DNA of 35,676 nt from an uncultured Oribacterium sp. (GTDB taxonomy: Bacteria; Bacillota; Clostridia; Lachnospirales; Lachnospiraceae), in NCBI GenBank assembly GCA_902485915.1, contig CABTMH010000039.1, forward strand, positions 1 through 35,676, given 5' to 3'. This document shows, in pieces, positions 24,457-31,349 of the stretch. The translations under genes and the position numbers were made by a program. The notes beneath the pieces were generated by a model that was not told the DNA's origin, searched no databases, and saw only the letters and a list, made by a program, of their open reading frames with translations. Numbering within the stretch: the first letter of the stretch is position 1; each line of letters starts with the position of its first letter.

Positions 24457-25005
24457 ATGATGCGTAACGAACATTCTGCTGCTGCAAGCGTAGCAGCCAC
24501 AAGTGTAAACACGAAGAAGCTGGCCCTCGCGGCTGTATTTGCCGCCATCGCGGTGGTCGGCTCCACCTTCTCTGTGCCGGTTTTCGGCTCGAAGTGTGCG
24601 CCGGTTCAGCACCTCGTCAACGTGCTGTGCGCGGTCTTTCTCGGTCCGGCCTACGGCGTGGCAGCGGCGTTCATCGCCAGTGTCATCCGAAATCTGATGG
24701 GCCTCGGCTCGCTGCTCGCGTTCCCGGGCTCCATGTGCGGTGCCTTCCTGTCCGGCTATCTCTATAAAAAGCTTCGGAAGCTCCCGGCAGCCTATGTCGG
24801 CGAGATCTTCGGAACCGGCATCATCGGCGGCATCCTGTCCTACCCGATCGCAGCCTTCATCATGGGGAACACGAAGGCCGCCGTCTTCACCTTCGTCGTT
24901 CCGTTCCTGGTGAGCACCTGCGGCGGCACCCTGATCGCGGTGATCATCACCGTGGCGCTTTCGGAGACCGGCTTCCTCGAGCGCGCGAAGGACATGCTGA
25001 AGTGA
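24457..25005 (+). CDS. thiW: ECF transporter S component ThiW (predicted thiazole uptake)
   Basis: A 182-residue integral membrane protein with about five hydrophobic segments (KLALAAVFAAIAVVGSTFSV, LVNVLCAVFLGPAYGVAAAF, then FPGSMCGAFLSGYLYK, GTGIIGGILSYPIAAFIMG, AVFTFVVPFLVSTCGG). This matches ThiW, the substrate-binding part of an energy-coupling-factor transporter predicted to bring in hydroxyethylthiazole. The genetic link is direct: it overlaps thiM, the kinase for that compound. The shared ECF ATPase and T subunits must be elsewhere. AAAGGAG lies 4 nt before ATG 24457 and 7 nt before a second ATG at 24460, which may be the true start. Confidence 0.9.
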   Translation: MMRNEHSAAASVAATSVNTKKLALAAVFAAIAVVGSTFSVPVFGSKCAPVQHLVNVLCAVFLGPAYGVAAAFIASVIRNLMGLGSLLAFPGSMCGAFLSGYLYKKLRKLPAAYVGEIFGTGIIGGILSYPIAAFIMGNTKAAVFTFVVPFLVSTCGGTLIAVIITVALSETGFLERAKDMLK

Positions 25006-25850
25006 TGATCGACGAAAACTTCAGAAATCAGATGTATACATGGATGGACGCAGTTCAGCGCACCGCGCCTCTCGTGCACTCCATCACGAATTATGTGACG
25101 GTCAACGACTGCGCGAACGCCCTCCTCGCGATCGGCGCGCGTCCGGTCATGTCGCATGATCCGCGCGAGGCGGCGGAAATCACCCGTGGCAGTCAGGCGC
25201 TGGAGCTGAACCTCGGCGCCACCGAGTACATCGATGCGATGTTCCTGAGCGGACAGGCAGCGCGGGAAAAGGACATCCCGCGGGTTATCGATCCTGTAGG
25301 GATCTCCGGCTCGACCTTCCGCCGCGAAACGCTTCGCCGTATGATCGTGGAGCTGCAGCCGACCGCCATCCGTGGCAACTACTCGGAGATCCACGCACTG
25401 CTTGCGGATGCAGACACCGGCACGGGCGTGGATGCGGTCGTCGATGCGGCGCACCCGGCACTTTCTGAGGACGCACTGGCGCATGGGATGCAGAGCTATC
25501 TCCGTACGCTTGCGTTTCCGATGATCCTCGTGGCATCCGGCCAGCAGGACATCGTCGCTTCACGGGATGCGCTCTGCTTCGTGAAGAACGGCAGTCCGCG
25601 CATGTCGCGCGTGACCGGCACCGGCTGCATGGCGACCGAGCTGCTCGCTGCCTTCCTGGCGGTGGCATCCGGCGAAGAGGCCTACCATGCGGCCGTGCTC
25701 GCGACCGCTTTCATGGGCATCGCCGGTGAAATCGCAGAGGAGACGGACCCGCGCGGCAGCGGAAGCTACCACATCGCGCTCATCGACGCGCTGTCGACGA
25801 TGACCGCAGAGGACATCGTCGACAGAATATCACTCGGAGAAGTGATATAA
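25005..25850 (+). CDS. thiM: Hydroxyethylthiazole kinase
   Basis: The 281-residue ThiM phosphorylates salvaged hydroxyethylthiazole to the phosphate used by ThiE. Landmarks are LVHSITNYVTVNDCANALLA, ARPVMSHDPREA, the segment VIDPVGISGS, RGNYSEIHAL and the catalytic loop TGTGCMATELLAAF with the conserved Cys. The start overlaps the thiW stop: ATG 25005 shares one base with it, and GTG 25002 would give the 4-base overlap GTGA; either implies translational coupling. A short 13-bp tandem repeat follows its stop immediately, then a terminator about 215 bp downstream. Confidence 0.95.
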   Translation: MIDENFRNQMYTWMDAVQRTAPLVHSITNYVTVNDCANALLAIGARPVMSHDPREAAEITRGSQALELNLGATEYIDAMFLSGQAAREKDIPRVIDPVGISGSTFRRETLRRMIVELQPTAIRGNYSEIHALLADADTGTGVDAVVDAAHPALSEDALAHGMQSYLRTLAFPMILVASGQQDIVASRDALCFVKNGSPRMSRVTGTGCMATELLAAFLAVASGEEAYHAAVLATAFMGIAGEIAEETDPRGSGSYHIALIDALSTMTAEDIVDRISLGEVI

Positions 25851-25917
25851 ATAGACATGCGAAAGAGACATGAAAAAGAGATATGCAAAAGAGACATGAA
25901 AAAAAGAGACATGAAAT
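25851..25917 (+). repeat. 13-bp tandem repeat directly after thiM
   Basis: The unit AGAGACATGAAAA or a near variant starts at 25851, 25864, 25877, 25890 and 25905 (periods 13, 13, 13 and 15). The first unit begins on the base after the thiM stop. A/G-rich on the plus strand, it sits in the 3' untranslated part of the thi message. Confidence 0.85.
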
Positions 25918-26064
25918 ACTGCGTCTCCAGCTACCACGCCGTATGGCGAGCGGCAGATCCGGCGCGGAATCCCTCTGCGGCATGAACTGAAATTATGCGA
26001 AAAATAACCGATTTCCGCCATTTATAAACACTTATTATTTTTAAGATAACCTCAGATTAACACA

Positions 26065-26095
26065 AACACAGATTCTCCGCAATCTGTGTTTTTTA
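26065..26095 (+). terminator. Rho-independent terminator of the thi operon
   Basis: AACACAGATT (26065-26074) pairs perfectly with AATCTGTGTT (26081-26090) around a 6-nt loop, followed by TTTTA. It ends about 240 bp after the thiM stop. Confidence 0.93.
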
Positions 26096-26108
26096 TTGCG
26101 AAAAACGA

Positions 26109-26137
26109 TTGACAAGTCCGAAACATGGTTGTAAAAC
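26109..26137 (+). promoter_or_regulatory. Probable promoter of cstA
   Basis: A consensus TTGACA (26109-26114) with TAAAAC (26132-26137) 17 bp away. The -10 matches only 4 of 6, which fits a promoter needing an activator. Confidence 0.5.
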
Positions 26138-26180
26138 ATGGGGAATTTCACAAATTTTTTAACTAATGGGGGTTACTTGT

Positions 26181-27905
26181 ATGAACACACTTGTTATCGT
26201 ATTGATCGCAGCTGTATGTCTCATAGCGGCCTATACGCTTTACGGACGCTGGCTTGCGCATAAGTGGGGTATCGATCCACAGGCGAAGACACCGGCCGTC
26301 AAGTATGAGGATGGCGAGGATTTCGTTCCGACCGACGGCTGGACCGTTTTCAGCCATCAGTTTTCATCCATCGCAGGTGCAGGTCCTGTCACCGGTGCGA
26401 TTCAGGCCGCAGCGTTCGGCTGGCTTCCGGTTCTCCTCTGGATCCTGCTCGGCGGCATCTTCTTCGGTGCGGTCACCGATTTCGGTGCGCTCTATGCAAG
26501 TGTGAAGAACGAGGGCCGTTCCATGGGCCTTCTCATCGAGAAGTACATCGGTAAGACCGGTCGTCGTCTCTTCCTTCTTTTCTGCTGGCTCTTCTGCTGC
26601 ATCGTCATCGCCGCCTTCGCCGACATGGTCGCTGGTACGTTCAATGCCTACACTGTGACCGATGGTGTCACTTCGCTGGCAGCCGCTGCAGATTCGAATT
26701 CAGCAGCCGGTATGGTATCCATCATGTTCATGGTCTTCGCTGTGATCTACGGACTGATCCAGCGGAAATTCCAGTTCACCGGCTGGAAGGAGACCGTGCT
26801 GGCCATCGTCTTCATCGTCCTCTGCTTCGCACTCGGCATGCAGTTCCCGCTCGTCGCTGGTAAGCAGACCTGGAGCTACATCACCTTCATCTACATCTTC
26901 TTCGCGGCCGTCACCCCGATCTGGATTCTGAAGCAGCCGAGAGACTATATGACCACCTTCATGTTCATCGCGATGATCGCCTGCGCCGCCATCGGCCTCC
27001 TCGTCGCACATCCGACCATGAACCTTCCGGTCTTCACCGGCTTTAACAATGCAAAGTTAGGTACCATGTTCCCGATTCTCTTCGTCACCGTCGCCTGTGG
27101 TGCGGTTTCCGGCTTCCACAGCCTGGTTTCCTCCGGAACCTCTTCGAAGACGGTTGCCAACGAGAAGGATATGCTGAAGGTCGGTTATGGTGCCATGGTG
27201 CTTGAGTCCCTGCTTGCGGTCCTCGCACTCTGTGTCGCAGGTGCAGCAGCTGCAGCTGACGGAACGCCAGCCGAGGGTACACCGTTCCAGATTTTCAGCC
27301 GCGGTGTCGCCGGCTTCATCTCGATGTTCGGCATCTCATCTCATGTGGCTACCGTATTTATGACCATGTGCGTATCTGCACTCGCCCTGACGAGCCTCGA
27401 TGCGGTCGCACGTATCGCACGTATGAGCTTCCAGGAGCTCTTCAGCGTCGATGATATGGAGCATGCCGAGGGCTGGAGAAAGCTCTTCTGCAACATCTAC
27501 TTCTCCACGATCCTCACCCTCGTGTTCGGCTACATCCTCACGAAGGTCGGCTATGCAAACATCTGGCCGCTGTTCGGTTCTGCAAACCAGCTCCTGTCCG
27601 CACTCGTACTCATCACGCTCTGCGTCTTCCTGAAGGTGACCGGCCGCAGTAATAAGATGCTCTTCCCACCACTGATCATCATGCTCTGCGTGACCTTCAC
27701 CGCACTGGTACAGCGTCTGATCGCGATGGTAAAGGCCATCCAGACCGCTGCAGCAGTCGCCATCCCAGCTGGTGAGACCACCTGGGGTGCCGTCTTCATC
27801 GCAAACGGACTGCAGCTGATCATCGCTGTCCTCCTCATCATCCTCGGCCTCACCATCGTCGTGAACTCCGCAAAGAGCTACATCAACTGCAAGGTGGAAA
27901 ACTAA
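26181..27905 (+). CDS. cstA: CstA family transporter
   Basis: A 574-residue polytopic membrane protein of the CstA family (PF02554), with about 16 hydrophobic stretches. The N-terminal signature region FVPTDGWTVFSHQFSSIAG followed by GAGPVTGAIQAAAFGWLP is unmistakable, as is the later GFHSLVSSGTSSKTVANEKD. Family members import pyruvate (BtsT, CstA) or have been linked to peptide uptake under carbon starvation; the substrate here is not determined by sequence. ATG 26181 has GGGGG 8 nt upstream; an in-frame ATG at 26166 is less likely. It is a single-gene unit bounded by terminators on both sides. The C-terminus lacks the extra domain of the longest CstA proteins. Confidence 0.94.
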   Translation: MNTLVIVLIAAVCLIAAYTLYGRWLAHKWGIDPQAKTPAVKYEDGEDFVPTDGWTVFSHQFSSIAGAGPVTGAIQAAAFGWLPVLLWILLGGIFFGAVTDFGALYASVKNEGRSMGLLIEKYIGKTGRRLFLLFCWLFCCIVIAAFADMVAGTFNAYTVTDGVTSLAAAADSNSAAGMVSIMFMVFAVIYGLIQRKFQFTGWKETVLAIVFIVLCFALGMQFPLVAGKQTWSYITFIYIFFAAVTPIWILKQPRDYMTTFMFIAMIACAAIGLLVAHPTMNLPVFTGFNNAKLGTMFPILFVTVACGAVSGFHSLVSSGTSSKTVANEKDMLKVGYGAMVLESLLAVLALCVAGAAAAADGTPAEGTPFQIFSRGVAGFISMFGISSHVATVFMTMCVSALALTSLDAVARIARMSFQELFSVDDMEHAEGWRKLFCNIYFSTILTLVFGYILTKVGYANIWPLFGSANQLLSALVLITLCVFLKVTGRSNKMLFPPLIIMLCVTFTALVQRLIAMVKAIQTAAAVAIPAGETTWGAVFIANGLQLIIAVLLIILGLTIVVNSAKSYINCKVEN

Positions 27906-27958
27906 AGAAGCAGGGTGCGTAGTACACGCAAATGAAACGATATGTATATTTGAAGTAA

Positions 27959-27987
27959 CAAAAAACTCGCCTCCGGGCGAGTTTTTT
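27959..27987 (+). terminator. Bidirectional terminator between cstA and the ComEA-like gene
   Basis: AAAAAACTCGCC pairs with GGGCGAGTTTTTT around a TCC loop; A-run and T-run on opposite sides let it work on both strands. Confidence 0.93.
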
Positions 27988-28009
27988 GTTACGATTCGCT
28001 CGTGTAGAA

Positions 28010-28693
28010 TTACACTTTTATATATTCTTTCAGTTTCTCAAATGTCTTCTCACCGATCCGTTTCACGTTCATGATTTCTTCCGAAGCGGCGAAACCACCG
28101 TGGGCTTCGCGGTAAGCGATGATGTTTTCTGCGGTGGAGGGGCCGACGCCGGGGAGTGCGTCGAGTTCTTCCAGGGTGGCGGTGTTCAGGTTCACGCGTT
28201 TGTCTTCGGTCTGAATCGCCGTGACATCCGCGACAGTATCCGGCACGGTCTGTGTGATCCGATCTGCATCTACTGCCGACTGTTCCACGGTTCCAGAGCT
28301 GCTTTTCATCGCCTTATCAACACTATCCTGCGGCATGGCGCACTGTTCGCTCATAATCGTTTCCACGGTCAGTGTTTCCGTCGGCTTCTGCATCGATGTC
28401 TCCTTTTCAGCTTCTATGCCATTCACTTCATCGGCCGCCGACGTCGGCTCTAAAAAACCTTCAATCGTAAACTTCTTTTCTTTTTCCGATGCAATCCGGT
28501 TCACATCTTCAGCCTTTTCTGTAGCATCCTTCACGCTCGTCACGACCGCGGCGCTTGTTACCTGGCTTCGCTCAACGGTCATGTAATAGAGGCCGGCGAT
28601 TGCCATGAGGATGATCATCACAGTCTGGCGGATTTTCGCCAGCTTTTCTTTTCGTTTATGCTGCTCTTTCGCAGTCAGCGGATAGTTTCCCAT
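28010..28693 (-). CDS. ComEA-like helix-hairpin-helix membrane-anchored DNA-binding protein
   Basis: A 227-residue protein with an N-terminal basic cytoplasmic end, one membrane helix (about residues 23-41, VMIILMAIAGLYYMTVERS), a long low-complexity linker rich in Glu, Thr, Ser and Ala (about 45-165), and a C-terminal helix-hairpin-helix pair: VNLNTATLEELDALPGVGPS, then AENIIAYREAHGGF and MNVKRIGEKTFEKLKEYI. This is the ComEA DNA-binding domain used to hold incoming DNA in natural transformation. Unlike ComEA of B. subtilis, I see no SLBB domain between anchor and HhH, only linker. AAAGGA lies 7 nt before the start. It stands alone with no comEC beside it, so competence function is plausible but unproven. 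Confidence 0.82.
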   Translation of the reverse strand: MGNYPLTAKEQHKRKEKLAKIRQTVMIILMAIAGLYYMTVERSQVTSAAVVTSVKDATEKAEDVNRIASEKEKKFTIEGFLEPTSAADEVNGIEAEKETSMQKPTETLTVETIMSEQCAMPQDSVDKAMKSSSGTVEQSAVDADRITQTVPDTVADVTAIQTEDKRVNLNTATLEELDALPGVGPSTAENIIAYREAHGGFAASEEIMNVKRIGEKTFEKLKEYIKV

Positions 28694-28765
28694 CTCTGTT
28701 CCTTTCTGTTTTCCACATTTTCCAGCACACCGTCACCCGCCTGAACTATTCGTGCATATCCGCTA

Positions 28766-28793
28766 TTGACATGACTTTCCTCTGTTTTATAAT
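28766..28793 (+). promoter_or_regulatory. Consensus promoter of TPP riboswitch 2-thiT
   Basis: TTGACA (28766-28771) and TATAAT (28788-28793), both perfect, with a 16-bp spacer. This is the closest match to sigma-A consensus in the window. Confidence 0.85.
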
Positions 28794-28803
28794 GATGGTT
28801 GAT

Positions 28804-28887
28804 TGCTAGGGGCGCTTATGCTGAGAGGATTCTTCATAGAACCAACCCTTCTCACCTGATCAGGTTAGTACCTGCGTAGGGAAGCAT
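28804..28887 (+). ncRNA. TPP riboswitch 2 (thiT)
   Basis: GGGGCGC, the loop CTGAGAGGA (28821-28829), ACCCTT (28844-28849), ACCTGATCAGGTTAGTACC (28854-28872) and TGCGTAGGGAAGC (28873-28885) are the conserved THI-box elements; TGCT and AGCA form the base of P1. A terminator follows within 3 nt, so TPP should stop transcription into thiT. Confidence 0.96.
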
Positions 28888-28911
28888 GACAGCATTTTTT
28901 GCTGTCTTTTT
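28888..28911 (+). terminator. Riboswitch 2 expression-platform terminator
   Basis: GACAGC (28888-28893) pairs with GCTGTC (28901-28906) around an ATTTTTT loop, followed by a T-run (28907-28911). Confidence 0.9.
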
Positions 28912-28966
28912 CTGCCCCTCCTGACCCAGTCACGGAAAATCCGTGCGATTCAAAGGAGGTTTTTTT

Positions 28967-29500
28967 ATGTCAAAAAAAGTTAAGGTTCTGGTTTACTGTG
29001 CAGTATGCATCGCACTTGCGACGGTCACCTCGATGATCAAGGTGTTTGAGTTTCCGACCGGTGGTTCCATCACCCTGTGCTCGATGCTCTTCGCGATGCT
29101 GCCTGGCTTCTTTTTCGGTCCGGCGATCGGAATCACGGCGGGTGTAGCCTATGGTATCCTGCAGTTCATCATCGATCCGTATGTGCTGACACCGGTACAG
29201 GCGATTCTCGATTATGTGTTCGCCTTTGGTGCGTTCGGTATTTCCGGTTTCTTTGCAAGCCATAAGAACGGTCTTCGCCTCGGCTACATCGCTGCCTGCA
29301 TCGGAAGATACGTCTTCGCCTTTTTGAGCGGCTGGGTATTTTTCGGCGAGTATGCCTGGGAGGGCTGGAATCCGGCAGCGTATTCTGCTGTCTACAATCT
29401 GATCTACATCGGCGCAGAGGCAGTCATCACCCTGATCATCCTTTCGATCCCAGCGATGTCTGATGCCATCCAGCGCACGAAGCGCAGTGCACTGCAGTAA
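28967..29500 (+). CDS. thiT: ECF transporter S component ThiT (thiamine uptake)
   Basis: The 177-residue membrane protein has about six hydrophobic segments and the ThiT signatures: FEFPTGGSITLCSMLFAMLP, PGFFFGPAIGITAGVAYGIL, then QFIIDPYVLTPVQAILDYVF and YAWEGWNPAAYSAVYNLIYI with the aromatic residues (Trp, Tyr) that stack on thiamine. It binds thiamine outside the cell and hands it to the ECF module, which is not encoded here. AAAGGAGG lies 7 nt before ATG 28967. It is controlled by TPP riboswitch 2, independent of the thiE operon, and is a monocistronic unit ended by a terminator at 29523-29557. Confidence 0.95.
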   Translation: MSKKVKVLVYCAVCIALATVTSMIKVFEFPTGGSITLCSMLFAMLPGFFFGPAIGITAGVAYGILQFIIDPYVLTPVQAILDYVFAFGAFGISGFFASHKNGLRLGYIAACIGRYVFAFLSGWVFFGEYAWEGWNPAAYSAVYNLIYIGAEAVITLIILSIPAMSDAIQRTKRSALQ

Positions 29501-29522
29501 TACATATACCGTTCAACACGAT

Positions 29523-29557
29523 AAAGAGTGTCGCATACCGCGGCGCTCTTTTTCTTT
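29523..29557 (+). terminator. Rho-independent terminator of thiT
   Basis: AAAGAGTGTCGC (29523-29534) pairs over 12 bp (two G-U) with GCGGCGCTCTTT, then TTCTTT. Confidence 0.92.
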
Positions 29558-29639
29558 GCAGCTTTATACAGCAGCACGAAGACATAGCTTCTGCACACAT
29601 GCTGATACCATGCGTTCATTATGAAGTTTTAAATTTTGA

Positions 29640-29792
29640 GAACCGAACAGAAGAATTCTGTCCGTGATCGACACCTATTTGTCAGATACACTGATTCTAC
29701 CTGAACTGCCGGAGAAATACAAGAAGCTACCAAAAAACTGTTTCTGTTTACCGCCAACTAGATTCAGGCATGGGGCCGAAAGTCAATTGTAG
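29640..29792 (+). pseudogene. Possible transposase remnant (IS66-like), very short
   Basis: An open frame of 50 codons without an ATG reads IDTYLSDTLILPELPEKYKK followed by LPKN. The stretch LPELPEKYKKLP resembles my recollection of the part of IS66-family TnpC before the zinc-binding region. After it the frame loses similarity (CFCLPPTRFR could be a decayed FxPATFEV). No terminal repeats or other transposase motifs are seen. The assignment is weak; it may be chance coding-like sequence in this gene-poor spacer. Confidence 0.22.
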
Positions 29793-29950
29793 GCATGATA
29801 TCAACCAAAATAGCTCATCATGCCTATTTTCGCTGAAGATTATATAGGCATGGTGGCAGAAAAACTGGCTGAACGTGCCTACGGTGTACCTAAAAAAATG
29901 GCCATTTCCGTAGGCACGATGAAGATATAAAGCGCTTACCGTGCCTACGG
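29790..29950 (+). repeat. Array of three TAGGCA palindromes
   Basis: Three consecutive inverted repeats share the arm TAGGCAYG: TAGGCATGAT/ATCATGCCTA (29790-29799 and 29817-29826, perfect), TAGGCATGG/ACGTGCCTA (29845 and 29873-29881, one wobble), and CCGTAGGCACG/CGTGCCTACGG (29908-29918 and 29940-29950, perfect). Units are 55 and 66 bp apart. CGTGCCTACGGTGT is repeated exactly at the right ends of units 2 and 3. No T-runs follow, so they are not terminators. Confidence 0.85.
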
Positions 29951-29967
29951 TGTGAAAATTTTTCTGG

Positions 29968-30035
29968 GATGGTTTGTGGCACAGCAGGCTCTTCGGCCCC
30001 CTGCCTGATCAGTACACGAGCGAACAGCAACCATC
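29968..30035 (+). repeat. Dispersed hairpin repeat, copy B
   Basis: The right half (29995-30031, containing CTGCCTGATCAGTACACGAG) is nearly identical to copy A at 22314-22352. The outer stem differs in sequence but still pairs: GATGGTT (29968-29974) with AACCATC (30029-30035), then TGT/ACA and CAG-CAGG/CCTG-CCTG. It is followed by a further shared stretch (TGAGCTTCCT). Confidence 0.7.
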
Positions 30036-30083
30036 TGCGCTCCAGGCCCCTTCCTGAGCTTCCTGGCCTCTGCGACCCTGTGA

Positions 30084-30117
30084 TGCATAAAATCTGTTTT
30101 CAAATGGATTTTATGCA
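30084..30117 (+). promoter_or_regulatory. Perfect 11-bp inverted repeat upstream of asp23
   Basis: TGCATAAAATC (30084-30094) and GATTTTATGCA (30107-30117) with a 12-nt loop. It lies just upstream of the -10-like TGCTATCAT (30125-30133), so it would overlap the -35 region of the asp23 promoter: a candidate operator. Confidence 0.5.
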
Positions 30118-30124
30118 CTCTTTG

Positions 30125-30133
30125 TGCTATCAT
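30125..30133 (+). promoter_or_regulatory. Probable extended -10 of the asp23-nusB-xseA promoter
   Basis: TGCTATCAT resembles an extended -10 (TGnTATAAT). The -35 position falls within the right arm of the inverted repeat at 30084-30117 and is not consensus. Confidence 0.4.
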
Positions 30134-30196
30134 GTTTCCATAGTTTAGTCTAAATTCTCGGATTATGCCCGGGTGCAGTACATACGGAGGTTCTAT

Positions 30197-30583
30197 ATGG
30201 AACAGAATGAAGAGAGAGCAACACATGTTGTATATGAGAAGGATGAGCATGGTCAGATCGTCATCGCTGATGAAGTTGTCGCCATCATCGCAGGCATCGC
30301 AGCGACCGAGGTGAAGGGTGTCGATTCCATGTATGGCGGCTGGTCCGGTGAGATCATCTCCAGAATGGGTATCCGCGACCTCAGTAAGGGCGTAAGCATC
30401 AGCATCGAGGATGGCCACGTTTCCGTGAAGCTGAGCCTGAACGTAAAGTACGGCTACTCCATCCCGGATGTTTCGAGAAACGTACAGGATAAGGTCGCTT
30501 CGGCCATCGAGTCCATGACCGGTCTCCGTGTGCTGGATGTCAACATCCGCATCGCCGGTGTGGTCAATGCTGAGAACGAGTGA
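30197..30583 (+). CDS. Asp23/Gls24 family envelope stress protein
   Basis: The 128-residue protein belongs to the Asp23/Gls24 family (PF03780), like YqhY of B. subtilis. The diagnostic core is IADEVVAIIAGIAATEVKGV, MYGGWSGEIISRMG, GVSISIEDGHVSVKLSLNV and YGYSIPDVSRNVQDKVASAI. These are small cytoplasmic proteins; YqhY-type members lie beside accBC or nusB and have been linked to malonyl-CoA/lipid balance, others to cell-wall stress. ATG 30197 has GGAGG 6 nt upstream and gives MEQNEERATHVV; an in-frame ATG at 30173 is less likely. It precedes nusB by 208 bp containing a 33-bp direct repeat. Confidence 0.93.
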   Translation: MEQNEERATHVVYEKDEHGQIVIADEVVAIIAGIAATEVKGVDSMYGGWSGEIISRMGIRDLSKGVSISIEDGHVSVKLSLNVKYGYSIPDVSRNVQDKVASAIESMTGLRVLDVNIRIAGVVNAENE

Positions 30584-30642
30584 GCAGTCTACAGTCACTG
30601 AAAGGCGATGACTGAACGGATGCGCTGACGAAGACCATGGCG

Positions 30643-30740
30643 GTATGGCGATGCTGTGTATGCACGCCGTATACCAGCGTCATCGGTAAGTATCAGGCAC
30701 TGCTTGCGTATGGTGATGCGATGTATGCACGCCGTCTACC
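30643..30740 (+). repeat. 33-bp direct repeat between asp23 and nusB
   Basis: 30643-30675 and 30708-30740 match at 29 of 33 positions; both contain GTATGCACGCCGT. The copies are 65 bp apart. The first copy overlaps a hairpin CGATGCTG/CAGCGTCATCG (about 30649-30684). No ORF is evident. Confidence 0.8.
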
Positions 30741-30791
30741 GGTGCCACGGACGAAACATGAAACTGAAATATAGTCATAGGTAAGGAAGTC

Positions 30792-31334
30792 ATGAATAAA
30801 CGAGAAGAAAGAGATCATAAGTTTAAGCTCCTGTTCTGCACACAGTTCTACCCTGGGCAGGAGATTCCGGAGCAGCTCGCACGCTATTTCGAGTCCCCGG
30901 ATTACGAGGATGGCGATGGCGTCGTGCACATCGAGAATCTGAGCGACGAGGACCAGCAGCGTCTGGAGGCTGAGGTGGAGAAGATCACCGAGAAGCTCCC
31001 GGAGCTGGATGCGCGTATCGATTCCGCCGCTGAGGGCTGGAAAACCGATCGTATGACGAAGACCGATCTGACGGCGATTCGTCTCGCACTTTATGAGATC
31101 GAGTATGACGAGACGATCCCGGATAAGGTGGCCATCAACGAGGCGGTCGAGCTCGCGAAGAAGTATGGTGGCGACGAGTCCGGCTCCTTCGTCAACGGCG
31201 TCCTGGCACGTCTCGTGAACAGCGACCGCGTATCGACGCGAAGCGCGAAGGCACCACGTAAGCAGCAGGGTGAGCTCACGGAGAAGAAGACCGCCGGTAA
31301 GGGCGTTCAGATCATCGTGAATCGAAACAGATAA
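30792..31334 (+). CDS. nusB: Transcription antitermination factor NusB
   Basis: The 180-residue NusB binds boxA RNA with NusE to prevent early termination of rRNA transcripts. The all-helical core is visible: EERDHKFKLLFCTQF, TDLTAIRLALYEIEYD, IPDKVAINEAVELAKKYGG and SFVNGVLARLV. It is longer than the usual ~140 residues: an acidic insertion at about 20-60 (SPDYEDGDGVVHIENLSDED) and a basic ~35-residue tail after VNSDRV (RSAKAPRKQQGELTEKKT). The tail may add RNA contacts; this is inferred. No strong ribosome site, though GTAAGGAAG lies just before the ATG. xseA starts 15 bp after its stop. Confidence 0.94.
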   Translation: MNKREERDHKFKLLFCTQFYPGQEIPEQLARYFESPDYEDGDGVVHIENLSDEDQQRLEAEVEKITEKLPELDARIDSAAEGWKTDRMTKTDLTAIRLALYEIEYDETIPDKVAINEAVELAKKYGGDESGSFVNGVLARLVNSDRVSTRSAKAPRKQQGELTEKKTAGKGVQIIVNRNR

Positions 31335-31349
31335 GAATAAAGGATTCCT

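Noticed and set aside
25780..26021. Small minus-strand frames rich in Phe, His, Val and Ser after thiM
   Set aside because: They only translate the reverse of the 13-bp tandem repeat, with no ribosome site or conserved sequence.
29790..29950. CRISPR array
   Set aside because: Units are palindromes of unequal spacing and sequence, only three, with no conserved 25-35 bp direct repeat and no cas genes.
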